DNA from: an uncultured Gammaproteobacteria bacterium
GTDB lineage: Bacteria > Pseudomonadota > Gammaproteobacteria > PS1 > Pseudothioglobaceae
Direction of reading: 5' to 3'
Length of the DNA: 42,763 bases
Assembly (NCBI GenBank): GCA_937899995.1
Contig: CALCCK010000015.1
Location: forward strand, 1 to 42,763
Of this stretch, positions 8,927 to 17,878 are shown piece by piece. The notes below the pieces were generated by a model, which saw only the letters and a list, made by a program, of their open reading frames with translations, made no database searches and was not told where the DNA came from. The translations under genes and the position numbers were made by a program. Each line of letters opens with the position of its first letter. The stretch's first letter is position 1.

Positions 8927-10315
8927 ATGAATTACCTGCCTATTTTTATTGATATTAAACAACAGCCTTGCTTAGTGGTTGGTGGTGGTGATATTGCTCT
9001 GCGTAAAATCAATTTATTATTAAAGGCAAGTGCGGCCATTACTTGCGTATCAAAAGAATGCTGTAATGGTATTGAAAAACTGGTTAAAGATAACAAGATT
9101 ATTCATATTGAAAAAGCATTTGAAGCAACAGATATTAGTGCTCAAGTATTAATTGTATCGGCAACTGATGATTCAGACTTAAATGCACAAGTTTCAGCAT
9201 TGGCCAAAACAGCTAATATTCCAGTCAATGTGGTAGATTCTCCAGATTTATGTTCGTTTATTATGCCGTCTATTGTAGATCGATCACCAATTGTAATTGC
9301 TATTTCATCTGCAGGGAAGGCCCCAGTATTAGCTCGTTTGATTCGTTCAAAACTTGAAAGTACTATTCCACACGCATACGGCAAGTTAGCAGAGCTTGCT
9401 GGTAATTTTAGAGATCAAGTTAAAGCAAAATTCAACAATATTGAAGACCGACGTTACTTTTGGGAAAAGACTTTTTCAGGCATTGTTGCTGAAAAAGTAT
9501 TCTCCGGCAAGGTTGATGAAGCCAAAGCAGATTTGCAAGCACAACTTGATGGTAGCACTGACAGTGGTGTAGGTGAGGTATATCTAGTTGGTGGCGGTCC
9601 AGGTGACCCTGATTTACTGACTTTTAAAGCACTGCGCTTGATGCAACAAGCTGACGTTATTTTGTATGATCGCTTAGTCTCCGATGGTGTGATGGAGCTT
9701 GTTCGTCGTGATGCAGAGTTGATTTATGTGGGTAAAGAGCGTGATAATCATGCGGTACCACAGGGCGATATTAATCAATTATTAGTCGATTTAGCTAAAC
9801 AAGGTCGACGTGTTTGTCGTCTTAAAGGCGGTGATCCATTTATTTTTGGCCGAGGTGGTGAAGAGATTGAAACTCTAGCTGAGAATGGTATTCCATTCCA
9901 GGTGGTGCCTGGCATTACTGCCGCTTCTGGTTGTTCGACTTATTCAGGTATTCCATTAACACACCGAGACTATTCACAATCTTGTCGTTTTGTTACAGGT
10001 CACTTAAAAGATGGCAGTATGAATCTACCTTGGAATGAGTTGGCAGTTGAACAACAAACCATTGTTTTTTATATGGCATTGTTGGGTGCTAGACATTTAT
10101 CAGAGCAGTTGATTGCGCATGGTATGCGTGGTGATATGCCAGTAGCTTTGGTTGAAAAAGGTACTACACCAGAGCAGCAAGTTTATGTAACAACCTTAGC
10201 AGGATTACCTGATTTGGTTGAGAATACAATAATTCATGCGCCAACGTTAATTATCGTTGGTGAAGTGGTGAAGCTTAGAGAAAAACTTAATTGGTTTGAC
10301 GTTGATAACGACTAA
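8927..10315 (+). CDS. cysG: Siroheme synthase CysG
   Basis: The 462-residue protein is a full fusion of two enzymes that turn uroporphyrinogen III into siroheme. The N-terminal half is the precorrin-2 dehydrogenase/ferrochelatase with a Rossmann start LVVGGGDIALRK (residues 16-27) and the SSAGKAPVLARLIRSKLE segment. The C-terminal half, from about residue 216, is the SAM-dependent uroporphyrinogen-III C-methyltransferase: VYLVGGGPGDPDLLT, DVILYDRLVS, CRLKGGDPFIFGRGGEE, and PGITAASGCSTYSGIPLTHRD. Siroheme serves assimilatory sulfite reductase and, in sulfur oxidisers, the reverse dissimilatory sulfite reductase; which applies here is inference. The stop overlaps the end of the convergent DUF2892 gene by 4 nt. 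Confidence 0.97.
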   Translation: MNYLPIFIDIKQQPCLVVGGGDIALRKINLLLKASAAITCVSKECCNGIEKLVKDNKIIHIEKAFEATDISAQVLIVSATDDSDLNAQVSALAKTANIPVNVVDSPDLCSFIMPSIVDRSPIVIAISSAGKAPVLARLIRSKLESTIPHAYGKLAELAGNFRDQVKAKFNNIEDRRYFWEKTFSGIVAEKVFSGKVDEAKADLQAQLDGSTDSGVGEVYLVGGGPGDPDLLTFKALRLMQQADVILYDRLVSDGVMELVRRDAELIYVGKERDNHAVPQGDINQLLVDLAKQGRRVCRLKGGDPFIFGRGGEEIETLAENGIPFQVVPGITAASGCSTYSGIPLTHRDYSQSCRFVTGHLKDGSMNLPWNELAVEQQTIVFYMALLGARHLSEQLIAHGMRGDMPVALVEKGTTPEQQVYVTTLAGLPDLVENTIIHAPTLIIVGEVVKLREKLNWFDVDND

Positions 10316-10509
10316 TTTTTTAGTCCCATTGCTTTAAAGATCATTGCTGCTGGGCAAAAACCAGTAAAAGATGACTGGAATAGATTAAAGCCAACGAAAA
10401 AAGTTAGCCACAACCAACTTGGCTCATTAAACAAATTCTCAACAGCTAATAGTAATGAAACCATAATAAACACACCTGCCATAGCTGAAACAGCATTGTT
10501 AATTGTCAT
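10312..10509 (-). CDS. DUF2892-type small membrane protein
   Basis: The 65-residue protein has two hydrophobic segments (about residues 8-24 and 31-50) and the sequence pattern of the inner-membrane DUF2892 family: a short polar start with an Asn/Ala pair, a central W.WL.FFVGFNLFQSSFTGFCP block and a short tail ending in a small basic patch. The SFTGFCPA core is the signature of these proteins, which also occur as the C-terminal part of YgaP-like rhodaneses; the Cys is conserved. A link to sulfur-transfer proteins is suggested by the family, not shown here. It is convergent with cysG (4-nt overlap) and ends just before the tRNA-Leu promoter. Confidence 0.8.
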   Translation of the reverse strand: MTINNAVSAMAGVFIMVSLLLAVENLFNEPSWLWLTFFVGFNLFQSSFTGFCPAAMIFKAMGLKN

Positions 10510-10594
10510 ATCTTTATCCTGATCTTGAAATCACTCACTGTAACATTAATTAGGTATAATTTCAAATTTTCATCCTTAGGGGTGTTTAATAAAT

Positions 10595-10679
10595 GCGGGA
10601 GTGGTGGAATTGGTAGACACGCTGGATTTAGGTTCCAGTGTCGCAAGACGTGAGAGTTCGAGTCTCTCCTTCCGCACCA
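10595..10679 (+). tRNA. tRNA-Leu (UAG)
   Basis: An 85-nt class II tRNA with encoded CCA. The acceptor stem GCGGGAG pairs with CTTCCGC (one G-U). The D arm has GGTAGAC, the anticodon stem CTGGA/TCCAG frames anticodon TAG at 10629-10631, a long variable arm (TGTCGCAAGACG) is present as expected for leucine, and the T arm has GTTCGAGTC. A TATAAT at 10555-10560 lies upstream. serB follows 17 nt downstream and may be co-transcribed. Confidence 0.97.
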
Positions 10680-10696
10680 TAATCATGTTATAGGTT

Positions 10697-11512
10697 ATGA
10701 ACACAATCATTCAACATAGTGTCAATCTAGAAATTGCCACAAAAATTTCCACAAAATATGATTGCGAGATCAAACGCTATAATTCACATATTCGTCTTCA
10801 CACCGATCAACAGATTAATCTTGATGAGTTAAGGCAAACTTACCAGATCGATTTTAATTATCTACCTGATTCATTTGATTTCCAAAAGGCCGCCATATTT
10901 ATTAGCGATATGGATTCAACCTTAATTAATATTGAGTGTATTGATGAGATTGCTGATTTTTCTAATATAAAACCTCAAGTGGCTGCTATTACTGAGCTTG
11001 CTATGCAAGGAAAGATAGATTTTAATACTTCACTGATTGAACGAGTGGCATTATTAAAAGGACTTAATATATCGGTGTTAGACCAAGTGTATACCGAGCG
11101 ATTACAAGTAAATCCTGGTGGTGTAGAATTAATCCAATTTTTAAAAGCTAAAGGGGTAAAAAGTGCGGTTGTTTCTGGTGGGTTTACGTATTTTACTGAT
11201 CGATTAGCCAAGGATATTGGTCTTGATCATGCTCGCGCTAATAACCTAAACATAAAGAATAACCAATTAATAGGCACAATAAAAGGTGATATTATTAATG
11301 CAACAGCCAAGGCCAAATTTGTAAATGAATTGTGTAGTCAATATGCGGTTTCCCTTGGGCAAGTCATTGTTGCAGGAGATGGTGCAAATGATTTAGAGAT
11401 GATGTCAATCGCTGGCTTATCAATTGCGTATCATGCTAAACCATTAGTTGTAAAAAAAGCAGATATTGTTATCAATTATGGCGGTTTAAATCAAATTATA
11501 GATTTTTTTTAA
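10697..11512 (+). CDS. serB: Phosphoserine phosphatase
   Basis: SerB removes phosphate from phosphoserine, the last step of serine synthesis. The 271-residue protein has the HAD motifs: DMDST at 71-75 (nucleophile D71, acid D73), followed by the substrate-recognising Glu/Ile-rich cap start NIECIDEIAD; motif II VVSGGF; the conserved Lys in NATAKAKFVNEL; and motif III AGDGANDLEMM. The cap block ...ALLKGLN is typical of SerB. The N-terminal 65 residues stand in for the regulatory (ACT-like) domain but are much shorter and diverged compared with E. coli (322 residues). It begins 17 nt after tRNA-Leu. No terminator is evident between it and ccmF. Confidence 0.95.
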   Translation: MNTIIQHSVNLEIATKISTKYDCEIKRYNSHIRLHTDQQINLDELRQTYQIDFNYLPDSFDFQKAAIFISDMDSTLINIECIDEIADFSNIKPQVAAITELAMQGKIDFNTSLIERVALLKGLNISVLDQVYTERLQVNPGGVELIQFLKAKGVKSAVVSGGFTYFTDRLAKDIGLDHARANNLNIKNNQLIGTIKGDIINATAKAKFVNELCSQYAVSLGQVIVAGDGANDLEMMSIAGLSIAYHAKPLVVKKADIVINYGGLNQIIDFF

Positions 11513-11639
11513 TGATTAAATAAGAGTAATTAAGAAAGTATCTTTCATTTAGAGTCTTAATAATCACGTATTGTCTTGTAAATCTTATTGTTAGTAATAA
11601 AAAAAAAGATATTATTCATACATAATAGTAATTTAATCA

Positions 11640-11645
11640 TATAAT
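11640..11645 (+). promoter_or_regulatory. Possible ccmF promoter in a very AT-rich gap
   Basis: The 158-bp gap between serB and ccmF (11513-11670) is almost wholly A+T, with poly-A and poly-T runs. TATAAT at 11640-11645 is the best -10 candidate; CATACA at 11617-11622 is a poor -35. No ribosome site of usual strength precedes the ATG at 11671. I see no hairpin terminator or conserved RNA in the gap. Confidence 0.4.
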
Positions 11646-11670
11646 AGATTTTTTTTTAAATTAAATTACT

Positions 11671-13575
11671 ATGTTAGTTGAAGTTGGACATTTCGCACTT
11701 ATTCTTGCATTAGCATTTGCATTATTGCAAGTTAGTGTACCTACGTTAGGCATTATAAAAAATAATACCGCATTAACCCAATTGGCTAAGCCATTATTAT
11801 GGGGGCAGTTTTTTTGGATTATTGTGTCCTTTGCAATTTTGATGAATGCCTTTATTGTTGATGATTTTTCAGTCAAATATGTGGCGAATAATTCTAATAC
11901 AGAGCTACCTGATATTTTTAAAATATCGGCTGTTTGGGGTGCACACGAGGGCTCATTATTGTTATGGACAATGATTTTAGCTGGTTGGAGTGTTGCAGTT
12001 TCAATCTTCTCTAAACGATTACCAAATGAAGTAGTTAACCACATCCTTATTATATTAGGTTTTATTAGTATTGGATTTTTGTTATTTTTGTTACTGACAT
12101 CAAACCCATTTGAGCGTCTAGATATAGTGCCTTTGCAAGGGCGAGAACTTAATCCTTTGTTACAAGATTTTGGTTTGATTATTCACCCGCCAATGTTGTA
12201 TATGGGTTACGTCGGTATGTCCATTCCTTTTGCTTTTGTTTTATCATCGCTGGTACGTGGGCAGCTAGACTCTACTTGGCTTCGATGGTCAAGACCGTGG
12301 ACACTGATAGCCTGGGCTTTTCTAACTTTTGGTATTACGCTTGGCTCTTGGTGGGCGTATTACGAGTTAGGCTGGGGTGGTTGGTGGTTTTGGGATCCGG
12401 TAGAAAACGCTTCCTTTATGCCTTGGCTGGTTGCAACGGCATTGGTGCATTCTTTAAGTGTGAGTGAAAAGCGTGGCGCCTTCAAGCATTGGACTGTATT
12501 GCTAGCAATTTCTGGATTTTCACTGAGTTTACTAGGGACATTTTTGGTGCGTTCTGGCATTCTAACTTCAGTGCACTCATTTGCTTCAGACCCTGCTAGA
12601 GGTTTATTTATTTTAATATTTTTGATTATTGTGATTGGCAGCTCCTTAGCTTTGTATGCTTGGCGTGCTAATTTAATGCGTAGCAGCAATACATTTGAGC
12701 CATTGTCTCGTGAAAGTGCACTGTTAATTAATAATATTTTGTTTGTGGCAGCAATGCTGAGTGTATTTTTGGGTACGCTTTATCCGTTGTTGTTGGATTC
12801 GTTAGGTTTAGGCAAGATTTCAGTGGGTGCACCATATTTTACTGCAGTATTTATACCAATCATGATTCCAGCAGTGTTAGTGATGGTGATAGGACCATTT
12901 TTACGCTGGAAAAAAGATTCCACTCAAAGGGTGGGTCGATTATTGAAAAATGTCTGGATTGGTGTGGCCTTGTTATTTTTATCTTCGTTATTTTTAACAG
13001 ATAATATTTTTGTTTTATTGGCCGTATTCTTATTTATTTGGATTGTATTGCATTCATTGGTCTTATTGATTCAGCGGTTTAGTCAAAAAGGTAAGCCAGG
13101 CACTGCATTTATTGGCATGATTTTTGCACATATTGGTATTGCAATTTTCTTATTGGGTGCGACTGTAACAACACAATATGGTGTTGAAAAAGATATTAAG
13201 ATGGAGCTAAATGAAACAATCGACATTGAAGGTTATCAATTCACTTTTAAAGGTGTTGAAAGTTTTTCTTATCAAAATTATAAGGGCCATAAAGGTGAAA
13301 TTGAGGTTGCTTACGATGGTGAATATATTGCAACGCTAAAGCCTGAAAAGCGTCAATATGTGACTGGAATGCCAATGACAGAAGCCTCAATTGATCCATC
13401 GCTTTATAGGGACTTATATGTGGCATTAGGCGAGCCTTTGGGTAATAACGCATGGAGTTTAAGACTTTACTATAAACCACTAATTCGTTTGATCTGGTTG
13501 GGTGGTTTGTTTATTGTTTTCGGTGCTTTATTAGCAGCATTTGATCGACGTTATCGTTTGCGAGTGAAATCATGA
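11671..13575 (+). CDS. ccmF: Cytochrome c haem lyase subunit CcmF
   Basis: CcmF works with CcmH/CcmI to attach haem from CcmE to apocytochromes c in the periplasm. The 634-residue protein is close to the usual length and has many membrane segments. The haem-handling WWD domain is clear near residues 228-255 (YYELGWGGWWFWDPVENASFMPWL, in two parts GWGGWWFWDPVENA and SFMPWL). Other landmarks are WGAHEGSLLLW, the GRDLNPLLQD-like block (GRELNPLLQDFGLIIHPP) with a conserved His, and a second periplasmic His region GSSLALYAWR. Its stop overlaps the ccmI start (ATGA). The usual ccmG and ccmH between ccmF and ccmI are missing here and must be elsewhere or replaced. Confidence 0.97.
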   Translation: MLVEVGHFALILALAFALLQVSVPTLGIIKNNTALTQLAKPLLWGQFFWIIVSFAILMNAFIVDDFSVKYVANNSNTELPDIFKISAVWGAHEGSLLLWTMILAGWSVAVSIFSKRLPNEVVNHILIILGFISIGFLLFLLLTSNPFERLDIVPLQGRELNPLLQDFGLIIHPPMLYMGYVGMSIPFAFVLSSLVRGQLDSTWLRWSRPWTLIAWAFLTFGITLGSWWAYYELGWGGWWFWDPVENASFMPWLVATALVHSLSVSEKRGAFKHWTVLLAISGFSLSLLGTFLVRSGILTSVHSFASDPARGLFILIFLIIVIGSSLALYAWRANLMRSSNTFEPLSRESALLINNILFVAAMLSVFLGTLYPLLLDSLGLGKISVGAPYFTAVFIPIMIPAVLVMVIGPFLRWKKDSTQRVGRLLKNVWIGVALLFLSSLFLTDNIFVLLAVFLFIWIVLHSLVLLIQRFSQKGKPGTAFIGMIFAHIGIAIFLLGATVTTQYGVEKDIKMELNETIDIEGYQFTFKGVESFSYQNYKGHKGEIEVAYDGEYIATLKPEKRQYVTGMPMTEASIDPSLYRDLYVALGEPLGNNAWSLRLYYKPLIRLIWLGGLFIVFGALLAAFDRRYRLRVKS

Positions 13576-15569
13576 GTATGCAGGTGTGGTTTGTTTTAAT
13601 GATTGGTATGTCAGCCTCTTGGTTGATTTGGTTTTTATATCGTCCATTACAAGGTAATGACTTCAACCTTCAGAAATCAAATATCGCGTTAGGCAAACAA
13701 AGACAAAAGGAATTAGAACAAGATTTAGAAGGGGATTTAATTGATGCGCAATCTTTTTCACAAGCTCGAGATGAAATTACACAAACTTTGGCAATTGAAT
13801 TAAGCCAAACAACAGACAATTCTTTTGCTAATAATCAATCTCAAAACAATTATGGATCATTTGTATTTGTTTTAATTTTCTTATCGGTATTTTCTTTTGG
13901 CATTTATGATGCATTATCGCCAGACAAATCCCAAAAGGTTGAATCAGTAGAGCAGCAAGTTGCTTCATTGAGTTTAGACGAGAGCCTAATCAAATTACAA
14001 GAACATTTGGACAAAAAACCTGATGATGCAAAAGCATGGCAGATGCTTGGGTTAACTTATTTTGAATTAGATAATTTAAATGAGTCGTTGAAAGCCTATG
14101 AAAAATCACACCAATTAGATGAAAATAATGTTAGAACGCTGGTTGAATACGCAACAACATTAGCCAGATTAAAAAATGGAATTTTTGTTGGAAAGCCAAC
14201 AGAAATGGTTGAAAGGGCGCTGTCTATCAATCCAAATTCAATTGATGCTATTTATTTAACGGGTTTAATTGCGGCTAATCAACAAGATTTTGCAACAGCT
14301 GAAAGGCAATGGAAGCAAGCATTGATGCTACTACCTTTGACAGATCCTAATCGTCAAGCTATGCAAGAAATGTTAGAGCAAGTACAGAGCATGAGAACAC
14401 CGCAGTCTCAATCTACTCAAAATGGTTTAATGGTCGACGTTATTATTCCTGAACAATTGATGCGTGAACGTTCAAAGGATGATTATTTAATGGTTTATGC
14501 CAAAGCTGCAACAGGTATGCCAATGCCAATTTCAATTGTTAAAATACGCTTAAAAGATTTTACTGGTAGAGTTATATTGTCAGATGATAATTCAGTGATG
14601 CCGTCTCGTTTATTGTCACAAGCGAAAAAAATTATTGTGGTTGCCAGAATCAGCCAGACAGGCAATGCAATGAAACAATCAGGAGATGTAGATTTCGCTA
14701 GCGATCCATTTGAATTAAAAGGCACATCTAGGATCTTATTAGATATGACGCCCGAGCCTGAAGTCGACGAAGAGCCGCTTCCTACCAAAGAAAGCATTCA
14801 AAGCCTAGAGCAAAAAGTTAAAGATAACCCTAAAGATGCTGAGTCATGGGCTTTTCTGGGTTATTCTTATATCTCTATTGGTAAAAATAAAGCAGGTGTT
14901 GCTGCGTACAATCAAGCCAGAGAGTTAGAGCCAACCAATGTCAGTTTGTTAATTGAAAGTGCTTCTATTCTTGCGCAATTGCAAAATGATCAATTTCGAG
15001 GTGAACCAATTAAATTAGTTAATCAGGTTCTGCAGCTTGATGCAAATAATGTTGAAGCATTATGGCGTTTGGGTTTGTACCAGTATCAACAAAACACGAT
15101 CGACCTTGCTATTGCAACTTGGGAGCGCACACTACCATTGATGCCGAGTCAGTCTAAGGCAAAAATTGCTTTAATGAAAACACTGGTCATGGTTAAAGAA
15201 AAACATTCAGGAAAATCTCAAAAAGATGAAACAGTCAAACTGACAGTTAATGTTGAAATCAATGCAAACACTATGCAGAATCGACTGCGAACCAATGATT
15301 TTATTATGATTTATGTACGTGCGGCGAGCGGTATGCCAATACCAATTGCTATTGAAAAGATGCGCTTAAAGGATTTTTCAGGTAAGGTTACTTTGTCAGA
15401 CAATAATTCAGTCATGCCATCTCGTTTATTGTCACAAGCAGGAAAAATTATTGCTGTTGCTCGTATTACTAAGACAGGTCAAGCTATTAAACAAGCAGGA
15501 GATATTGAAGTTAGAAGCCAGCCTTTTTCTTTAAAAGAAACTGTTAAAGTAAACTTAAATATTAAATAA
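13572..15569 (+). CDS. ccmI: Cytochrome c biogenesis protein CcmI, internally duplicated
   Basis: CcmI is the TPR chaperone that brings apocytochrome c to the CcmF/H lyase. The N-terminus has a membrane segment (residues 4-21), the KQRQKELEQDLEGDLID linker typical of CcmI, and a second membrane segment near 95-115. What follows is a doubled unit: TPR repeats at about 133-275 and a beta-rich C-terminal domain at about 286-391, then a second TPR set (about 413-540) and a second beta domain (about 556-665). The two beta domains share long runs such as NSVMPSRLLSQA and KDF.G.V.LSD. Normal CcmI is near 400 residues, so this 665-residue form is an internal duplication. It overlaps ccmF by 4 nt. Confidence 0.92.
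   Translation: MSMQVWFVLMIGMSASWLIWFLYRPLQGNDFNLQKSNIALGKQRQKELEQDLEGDLIDAQSFSQARDEITQTLAIELSQTTDNSFANNQSQNNYGSFVFVLIFLSVFSFGIYDALSPDKSQKVESVEQQVASLSLDESLIKLQEHLDKKPDDAKAWQMLGLTYFELDNLNESLKAYEKSHQLDENNVRTLVEYATTLARLKNGIFVGKPTEMVERALSINPNSIDAIYLTGLIAANQQDFATAERQWKQALMLLPLTDPNRQAMQEMLEQVQSMRTPQSQSTQNGLMVDVIIPEQLMRERSKDDYLMVYAKAATGMPMPISIVKIRLKDFTGRVILSDDNSVMPSRLLSQAKKIIVVARISQTGNAMKQSGDVDFASDPFELKGTSRILLDMTPEPEVDEEPLPTKESIQSLEQKVKDNPKDAESWAFLGYSYISIGKNKAGVAAYNQARELEPTNVSLLIESASILAQLQNDQFRGEPIKLVNQVLQLDANNVEALWRLGLYQYQQNTIDLAIATWERTLPLMPSQSKAKIALMKTLVMVKEKHSGKSQKDETVKLTVNVEINANTMQNRLRTNDFIMIYVRAASGMPIPIAIEKMRLKDFSGKVTLSDNNSVMPSRLLSQAGKIIAVARITKTGQAIKQAGDIEVRSQPFSLKETVKVNLNIK
14427..14745 (+). 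repeat. Copy 1 of the duplicated CcmI C-terminal domain
   Basis: This encodes the first beta domain. Its partner lies 816 bp downstream; the best-conserved stretch, starting at 14591 and 15407, is nearly identical in DNA (TCTCGTTTATTGTCACAAGC in both). Confidence 0.85.
15236..15566 (+). repeat. Copy 2 of the duplicated CcmI C-terminal domain
   Basis: This is the second beta domain at the end of ccmI, in frame with copy 1 at an offset of 272 codons in the best-conserved part. Confidence 0.85.
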
Positions 15570-15578
15570 ATTTACCGC

Positions 15579-16703
15579 ATGTCAAAAACTATTGATCTTG
15601 CTGAGTTATTGCTTTCTAAGCCGTCTTTAACGCCGTCAGATGAAGGCTGTCAGGCGTTGATGAGTGCTCGATTATCTGATGTTGATTTTCAAGTTCAATC
15701 TTTAAAATTTGGCGAGGTCGAAAACTTCTGGGCGTCACGAGGTGATACATCGCCTGTATTTATTTTTGCAGGCCATACCGATGTTGTGCCAGTTGGTTTA
15801 GATTGGCAAACAGATCCGTTCAAGCCAGAAATCATAGATGGCATGTTGTATGCTCGGGGTGCAGCAGATATGAAGGGCTCACTTGCGGCGATGGTTGTTG
15901 CAACTGAGCGATTTGTTGCAGATTTTCCTAATCATCAAGGCACCATTGGTTTTTTAATTACCTCAGATGAAGAGGGTCCGGCAGTTGATGGCACGATTAA
16001 AGTCTGTGAATATTTAAAAAATAAAAACCAAACGGTTGATTATTGTTTGGTGGGTGAGCCATCTTCAACTAATCAATTAGGTGATGTGATTAAAAATGGT
16101 CGCCGTGGTTCTCTCAATGGTTGTTTAACGATAATTGGTAAACAAGGCCATATTGCCTATCCACATTTGGCTGATAACCCAATTCACTTAATCGTACCTG
16201 CACTGGATGCTTTGTGTAATGAATTATGGGATGAGGGTAACGAATACTTCCCTGCCACCAGTTTTCAAATCTCTAATATTCATGCCGGTACTGGTGTAAC
16301 CAATGTGATTCCCGGCGAAACTGAAGTTGTCTTTAATTTTAGATATTCAACCGAGTCTACTCATGAGAACTTACAACAAAGAGTGTTAGATATTCTAGAT
16401 AAGCACAATCTTGACTATAAGATTAATTGGGAGCATTCAGGCTATCCATTTTTAACCCCTAAGGGCGTTTTGGTTGGCAGTTGTGTGGATGCGATTAAAA
16501 CCGTTAAAGGTATTGATACAGAATTATCCACTTCGGGTGGCACTTCAGATGGGCGATTTATTGCGCCAATGCTAGATGCTCAGGTTGTTGAACTAGGTCC
16601 CTTGAACGCAACCATTCATCAAGTTGATGAGTGTGTCAGCGTACAAGATTTAGATGATCTGACTGATATTTATTATCAGATACTTAAAAACATATTGGCA
16701 TAA
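15579..16703 (+). CDS. dapE: Succinyl-diaminopimelate desuccinylase
   Basis: DapE hydrolyses N-succinyl-LL-diaminopimelate, a late step toward lysine and peptidoglycan meso-DAP. The 374-residue protein has the di-zinc M20 peptidase layout: GHTDVVPVG (zinc His and catalytic Asp), [12 protein letters not shown] (bridging Asp), [11 protein letters not shown] (catalytic Glu and zinc Glu), the CLVGEPSS segment with zinc ligand Glu, the dimerisation insert [29 protein letters not shown] (split here by family landmarks RGS and GH.AYPH), and the C-terminal zinc His in NATIHQVDE. The start context TTTACCGCATG is weak. It follows ccmI by 9 nt and precedes trmD by 3, so it is part of a ccmF-ccmI-dapE-trmD run. 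dapA lies 3 kb downstream. Confidence 0.97.
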   Translation: MSKTIDLAELLLSKPSLTPSDEGCQALMSARLSDVDFQVQSLKFGEVENFWASRGDTSPVFIFAGHTDVVPVGLDWQTDPFKPEIIDGMLYARGAADMKGSLAAMVVATERFVADFPNHQGTIGFLITSDEEGPAVDGTIKVCEYLKNKNQTVDYCLVGEPSSTNQLGDVIKNGRRGSLNGCLTIIGKQGHIAYPHLADNPIHLIVPALDALCNELWDEGNEYFPATSFQISNIHAGTGVTNVIPGETEVVFNFRYSTESTHENLQQRVLDILDKHNLDYKINWEHSGYPFLTPKGVLVGSCVDAIKTVKGIDTELSTSGGTSDGRFIAPMLDAQVVELGPLNATIHQVDECVSVQDLDDLTDIYYQILKNILA

Positions 16704-16706
16704 ACA

Positions 16707-17381
16707 ATGCGTTTTAATGTGATCACCTTATTTCCTGAAATGTTTTCAGCGATTAAAGATGAAGGTGTGATTTCGCGTGGTATTAAAAAATCATTACTAT
16801 CTGTTAATACTTATCAACTTCGGGATTTTAGCGATAATAAACATAAAAATATTGATGACAAGCCTTACGGTGGTGGCGCAGGCATGGTGATGCAAGTTAA
16901 ACCAATACGTGATTGTATTAACAAAATCAAGCAAGACAAACCCAAGACAAAAGTTATTTATTTATCTCCACAAGGTAAAAAACTCACTCATAAGCTAGCT
17001 AAAGAATTATCAACATTAGGTTCAATCACCTTGTTATGTGGTCGTTATGAGGGTGTGGATGAGCGTGTGATTAAGAATGATATTGATATAGAAGTTTCAA
17101 TTGGGGATTATGTGATTAGTGGCGGTGAGTTAGCAGCAATGGTGCTTATTGATGCTGTGAGTCGACAAATTCCAGGCGTGCTGGGTAATCAAGAGTCGTT
17201 AAATGATTCATTTGCTAATGGATTATTGGATTATCCACATTACACTCGACCAGAAGTGATTGATGGTCAATCAGTGCCCGAAGTATTACTCAGTGGTCAT
17301 CAAGCTAATATCGACGCTTGGCGACAGTCTCAAGTCATTCAAAATACTCAAAAAAAACGCAAAGACCTAGTTAAAAAGTAA
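16707..17381 (+). CDS. trmD: tRNA (guanine-37-N1)-methyltransferase
   Basis: TrmD methylates G37 next to the anticodon of tRNAs reading CNN and CGG-type codons and prevents frameshifting. The 224-residue protein has the start FNVITLFPEMF, the DDKPYGGGAGMVM loop, and the trefoil-knot SAM site LSPQGKKL, LLCGRYEGVDERV and SIGDYVISGGELAAMVLIDAVSRQIPGVLG. The catalytic Asp region SFANGLLDYPHYTRP is also present. It ends soon after SGHQANIDAWR, about 25 residues earlier than many TrmD proteins, but the active site is intact. It is not in the usual rpsP-rimM-trmD-rplS operon; it follows dapE by 3 nt. Confidence 0.96.
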   Translation: MRFNVITLFPEMFSAIKDEGVISRGIKKSLLSVNTYQLRDFSDNKHKNIDDKPYGGGAGMVMQVKPIRDCINKIKQDKPKTKVIYLSPQGKKLTHKLAKELSTLGSITLLCGRYEGVDERVIKNDIDIEVSIGDYVISGGELAAMVLIDAVSRQIPGVLGNQESLNDSFANGLLDYPHYTRPEVIDGQSVPEVLLSGHQANIDAWRQSQVIQNTQKKRKDLVKK

Positions 17382-17384
17382 GGG

Positions 17385-17497
17385 TTTTCTTTTTTAAATT
17401 TCTCAACTATAATAAACTTTAATTATTTTGCAACGGCGCAAGATATTGAATAAGCATAGTTGCTATACAAGTTGCTCACGTGGGCGTTTTATTTTTA
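17385..17497 (+). promoter_or_regulatory. glnB leader with candidate ANTAR dual-hexaloop RNA
   Basis: TATAAT at 17408-17413 gives a start near 17420. Hairpin P1 (17425-17444) pairs ATTTTGC with GCAAGAT around loop AACGGC, with A at loop position 1 and G at 4. Hairpin P2 (17450-17466) has loop ATAGTT (again A1, G4) on AGC/GCT, extended by two pairs past a bulged A. A five-pair stem TGCTC/GGGCG-type hairpin at 17473-17486 followed by TTTTATTTTT could terminate. The two A1/G4 hexaloops fit the target of ANTAR antiterminators. The terminator is weak and does not overlap P2, so this unit is less certain than those upstream of the sensor gene and glnK. Confidence 0.5.
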
Positions 17498-17529
17498 AGT
17501 TAATGAAAACTTAATCAAAGGAGAGAAAT

Positions 17530-17868
17530 ATGAAGTTTTTAACAGCAATTATTCGACCACATCAATTAGATGATGTGAGGGAAGCTTTATCAGAAGCCGG
17601 TGTAACCGGTATTACTGTCACCGAAGTCAAAGGCTTTGGTCGTCAAAAAGGCCACACAGAAATGTATCGTGGGTCAGAGTATCAAGTTGATTTTTTACCT
17701 AAAGTCAAACTAGAGATCGCAATTTCAGCATCGAAGCTCGATGGTGTGATTGAGGTGATTACCAATGTTGCCAGTTCTGGCAAAGTAGGTGATGGCAAAA
17801 TTTTTGTCACTAATCTAGAAAAAGTTGTTCGTATTCGCACTGGTGAAACCGATCAAGACGCACTTTAA
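17530..17868 (+). CDS. glnB: PII signal protein, first copy
   Basis: PII proteins report 2-oxoglutarate, ATP/ADP and (by uridylylation) glutamine status and bind Amt channels, GlnE, NtrB and others. The 112-residue protein has the T-loop [17 protein letters not shown] with the modifiable Tyr51, the first PII signature around it, and the nucleotide-binding C-terminal signature [24 protein letters not shown] strong ribosome site (AAAGGAGAG) precedes the ATG. It is followed by amtB after 10 nt with AAGGAG between, the classic glnK-amtB arrangement, so its main job is probably to gate that channel. The symbol glnB or glnK is a matter of convention; the context favours GlnK function. A structured leader precedes it. 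Confidence 0.95.
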   Translation: MKFLTAIIRPHQLDDVREALSEAGVTGITVTEVKGFGRQKGHTEMYRGSEYQVDFLPKVKLEIAISASKLDGVIEVITNVASSGKVGDGKIFVTNLEKVVRIRTGETDQDAL

Positions 17869-17878
17869 GGAGTAAAAA

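Noticed and set aside
17420-17529. Glutamine riboswitch or sigma54 promoter before glnB
   Set aside because: No match to the glnA RNA core or to TGGCAC-N5-TTGC was seen.
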